A stretch of DNA of 64,000 nt from positions 744,001-808,000 of the forward strand of contig CBDCSR010000002.1 in assembly GCA_965221785.1 (NCBI GenBank), given 5' to 3'. Made by a program: the position numbers and the translations under genes. The first letter of the stretch is position 1. Every line of letters begins with the position of its first letter. Shown here in pieces: positions 62,583 to 64,000 of the stretch. This DNA is from BD2-11 sp965221785 (GTDB taxonomy: Bacteria > Gemmatimonadota > Gemmatimonadetes > Longimicrobiales > Gaopeijiaceae). The notes beneath the pieces are model-generated. The model searched no databases. It saw nothing but the letters and a program-made list of their open reading frames with translations, and was not told the DNA's origin.

Positions 62583-63080
62583 GGCTATGCGCCTCCGGCC
62601 AAGCTGGCGCAGGAATCCGGGGCCCCAACCTCGGCGGGTGCGCCTGCGGACACGGGATACGATGCCCGACCGGCTTCACGATCTCCTCGCCATCCGGGGA
62701 GCGCGCGCCTGCCCAAATCTCGCGAGTGCTCCATGAGTGTCCCCCGGATCAACGGATGAACAGGGTTCCGCTCACTTCAGGGCCTCCAGATAGAGAACGC
62801 GAGTCGGGGGTCGGGTGAGGTTCGAAGAACGCAGGGACACATACGGTGGGAATCTGTGTCGTCTTCCGCAACCCTGCACCGTGCTCTTCCGGACCCGAAC
62901 GACCCCACGCTGCACAGGCAAGAGCCCCGACGCGCACCCATGGTCGCCGAGGACCGGACGCTTCAACCCGATGTACGTAGTTCCGACGCTACGCAGTGGA
63001 TGATGTCCCACTCGACTGATGCTGGCCAACCCTCTAGCGGCTGGCTTGTCGAGTTCTTCCCGACATCCACCGGCGGCAAC
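62583..63080. other. Gap at the right edge of the defence island; no gene seen
   Basis: About 500 bp separate the nuclease-helicase run from the sarcosine-oxidase-like gene. It must contain the operon's promoter (minus strand); no strong TTGACA/TATAAT pair stands out. Short frames (for example 62749-62937 minus) lack domain features. The island boundary, including any integration scar, would lie here; no tRNA or flanking repeat was recognised. Confidence 0.4.
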
Positions 63081-64000
63081 TCAACACCTCCCCTCCCCCA
63101 ACCCAAACCTCTCCACCCCCCACTTCCCTTCCTCCCCCAGGCAGAAGTCCGCCATCACCCGCCCGATCACGCTGCAGAACTTGTAGCCGTGGCCGGAGAA
63201 GCCGGCGGCGATGAACGCGTCGTCCATGGCCGGGTGGCGGTCCAGGATGAAGTGCTCGTCGGGGCTGGTGGTGAACATGCACGCCACGATGCGGCGGGTG
63301 GGGCCGTTCGCCTGCGGGAAGTAGGCCGCGATTCCCTCGCGCACGCCGGCTTCGTCCTCCGGAGAGCATTCCCGGTCCAGGCGGTCCGGGTCGGGCACGG
63401 GCTGCACGCGAAGATGATACTTGCCGATCTTGAATCCCTCGCCGCGGTCGCTGGGGAAGCCGTAGTAGCGCCCCAGCGGGGCCTGCAGCACGAAGATCGG
63501 GAACCGCTCCGGCTCGAACGGCGCCGCGTTCAGGGGCTCCGTCCAGAGCATCGTCTGGCGCTCGGGCTGGCACAGGGGCGCGAGCTCCGGCACCAGCCGG
63601 CCCACCCACGCACCGGCGGTGAACACCAGCTTCCCGGCCTCGTAGGTGCCGTTGGCCGTCTCCACCCGGAAGCCGGACGCGCGCTTCTCCCACCTGCGCA
63701 CCGGCGACTCGGTCACGATCTCCGCGCCCAGCTCCCGCGCCGCGGCGGCATGCGCCCGGATCGCCACCTCCGAGCGCACGTAGCCGGCGTCCGCCTGGTA
63801 GATGGCCCGGAGCGATTCGGGGATCCGGTAGCCGGGGAAGCGCCGGTTGACCTCCGCGCCGTCGAGCTCCTCGAAGGGAATGCCGTGCTCGAGGCACGAA
63901 CGCCGGGAGTTCTCGACCTTGGGGCTGTCGGGCGGCCCGATGTCGAGACCGCCGGTCACCACGAGGATCGACTCGCCCGAGACCTCCTCCAGCTCCCTCC
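63081..64000 (-). CDS. Sarcosine oxidase-like FAD enzyme, C-terminal part (runs off the right edge)
   Basis: The frame is open to the window's end, so the N-terminal FAD-binding Rossmann fold lies outside. The visible 306 residues match monomeric sarcosine oxidase / N-methyltryptophan oxidase: TGGLDIGPPDS, IYQADAGYVRSEVAIRAHAA, KLVFTAGAWVGRLVPEL, and the covalent-flavin/active-site region FILDRHPAMDD, then FIAAGFSGHGYKFCSVIGRV. The Cys in GHGYKFCSV corresponds to the residue that links FAD covalently in this family. It oxidises N-methyl amino acids, releasing formaldehyde and peroxide. A GTG at 63962 is only an internal codon. Confidence 0.9.
   Translation of the reverse strand, partial: RELEEVSGESILVVTGGLDIGPPDSPKVENSRRSCLEHGIPFEELDGAEVNRRFPGYRIPESLRAIYQADAGYVRSEVAIRAHAAAARELGAEIVTESPVRRWEKRASGFRVETANGTYEAGKLVFTAGAWVGRLVPELAPLCQPERQTMLWTEPLNAAPFEPERFPIFVLQAPLGRYYGFPSDRGEGFKIGKYHLRVQPVPDPDRLDRECSPEDEAGVREGIAAYFPQANGPTRRIVACMFTTSPDEHFILDRHPAMDDAFIAAGFSGHGYKFCSVIGRVMADFCLGEEGKWGVERFGLGEGRC

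Noticed and set aside
62583..63080. Possible insertion-sequence end (GTGTCCCCCGGATCAACGG region)
   Set aside because: No matching inverted repeat, target duplication or transposase fragment could be found.

Overview
The window is a GC-rich bacterial chromosome segment that looks free-living and Gram-negative. SusC-like TonB-dependent receptors, a very large VPS10/BNR-type exo-repeat protein, several secreted peptidases and amidases, a CapA-like metallophosphatase, '6-bladed propeller' lipoproteins and an NTP/NDP-exchange-type transporter together resemble Gemmatimonadota (inference from gene content; no rRNA is present to confirm it).

Layout. 1-4.6 kb: the N-terminal part of a SusC-like receptor, a barrel-less plug protein, a small outer-membrane barrel and a CapA-like enzyme; two of these promoters share one architecture (TTGACA-N18-TAsTCT). 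4.6-6.2 kb: membrane protein, ECF sigma factor and zinc-finger anti-sigma factor. 6.2-31 kb: core and catabolic genes, namely an M24 peptidase, the VPS10-like protein, a five-gene minus-strand run (triple-RidA, Gfo/Idh/MocA, amidase, RecQ, SulP), nucleotide and nucleobase transporters, an FAD oxidoreductase, an S9 peptidase, a spondin-domain lipoprotein and an RND pump. 31.3-35.7 kb: a minus-strand operon with three different oxygenases (Rieske, P450, MpaB/DUF2236-like), whose P450 carries an N-terminal GPP34 (GOLPH3-like) domain. 35.9-37.6 kb: a Tat-exported amidase.

37.6-40.6 kb is a small accessory patch: an orphan HigA antitoxin next to a relic of its toxin, a YdeI-like protein, a decayed antitoxin, a membrane-tailed DnaQ-type exonuclease, an Abi/HEPN gene and a strongly folded non-coding element. 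40.6-46.5 kb returns to ordinary genes (an ABC exporter plus amidohydrolase-CIA30 operon, and two propeller proteins).

46.5-62.6 kb is visibly less GC-rich and is a defence island. It has a defence-type reverse transcriptase, McrBC with a companion gene, a secreted protein with a new-looking 44-residue cysteine repeat, and a minus-strand run of a PD-(D/E)xK nuclease, a 1060-aa SF2 helicase and two further nuclease-like proteins. That run resembles Hachiman (HamAB) with two extra components and is the best candidate for an undescribed system. The last gene has a likely one-base frameshift at a homopolymer. The window ends inside a sarcosine-oxidase-like FAD enzyme. No tRNA, rRNA, CRISPR array or intact insertion sequence was recognised.
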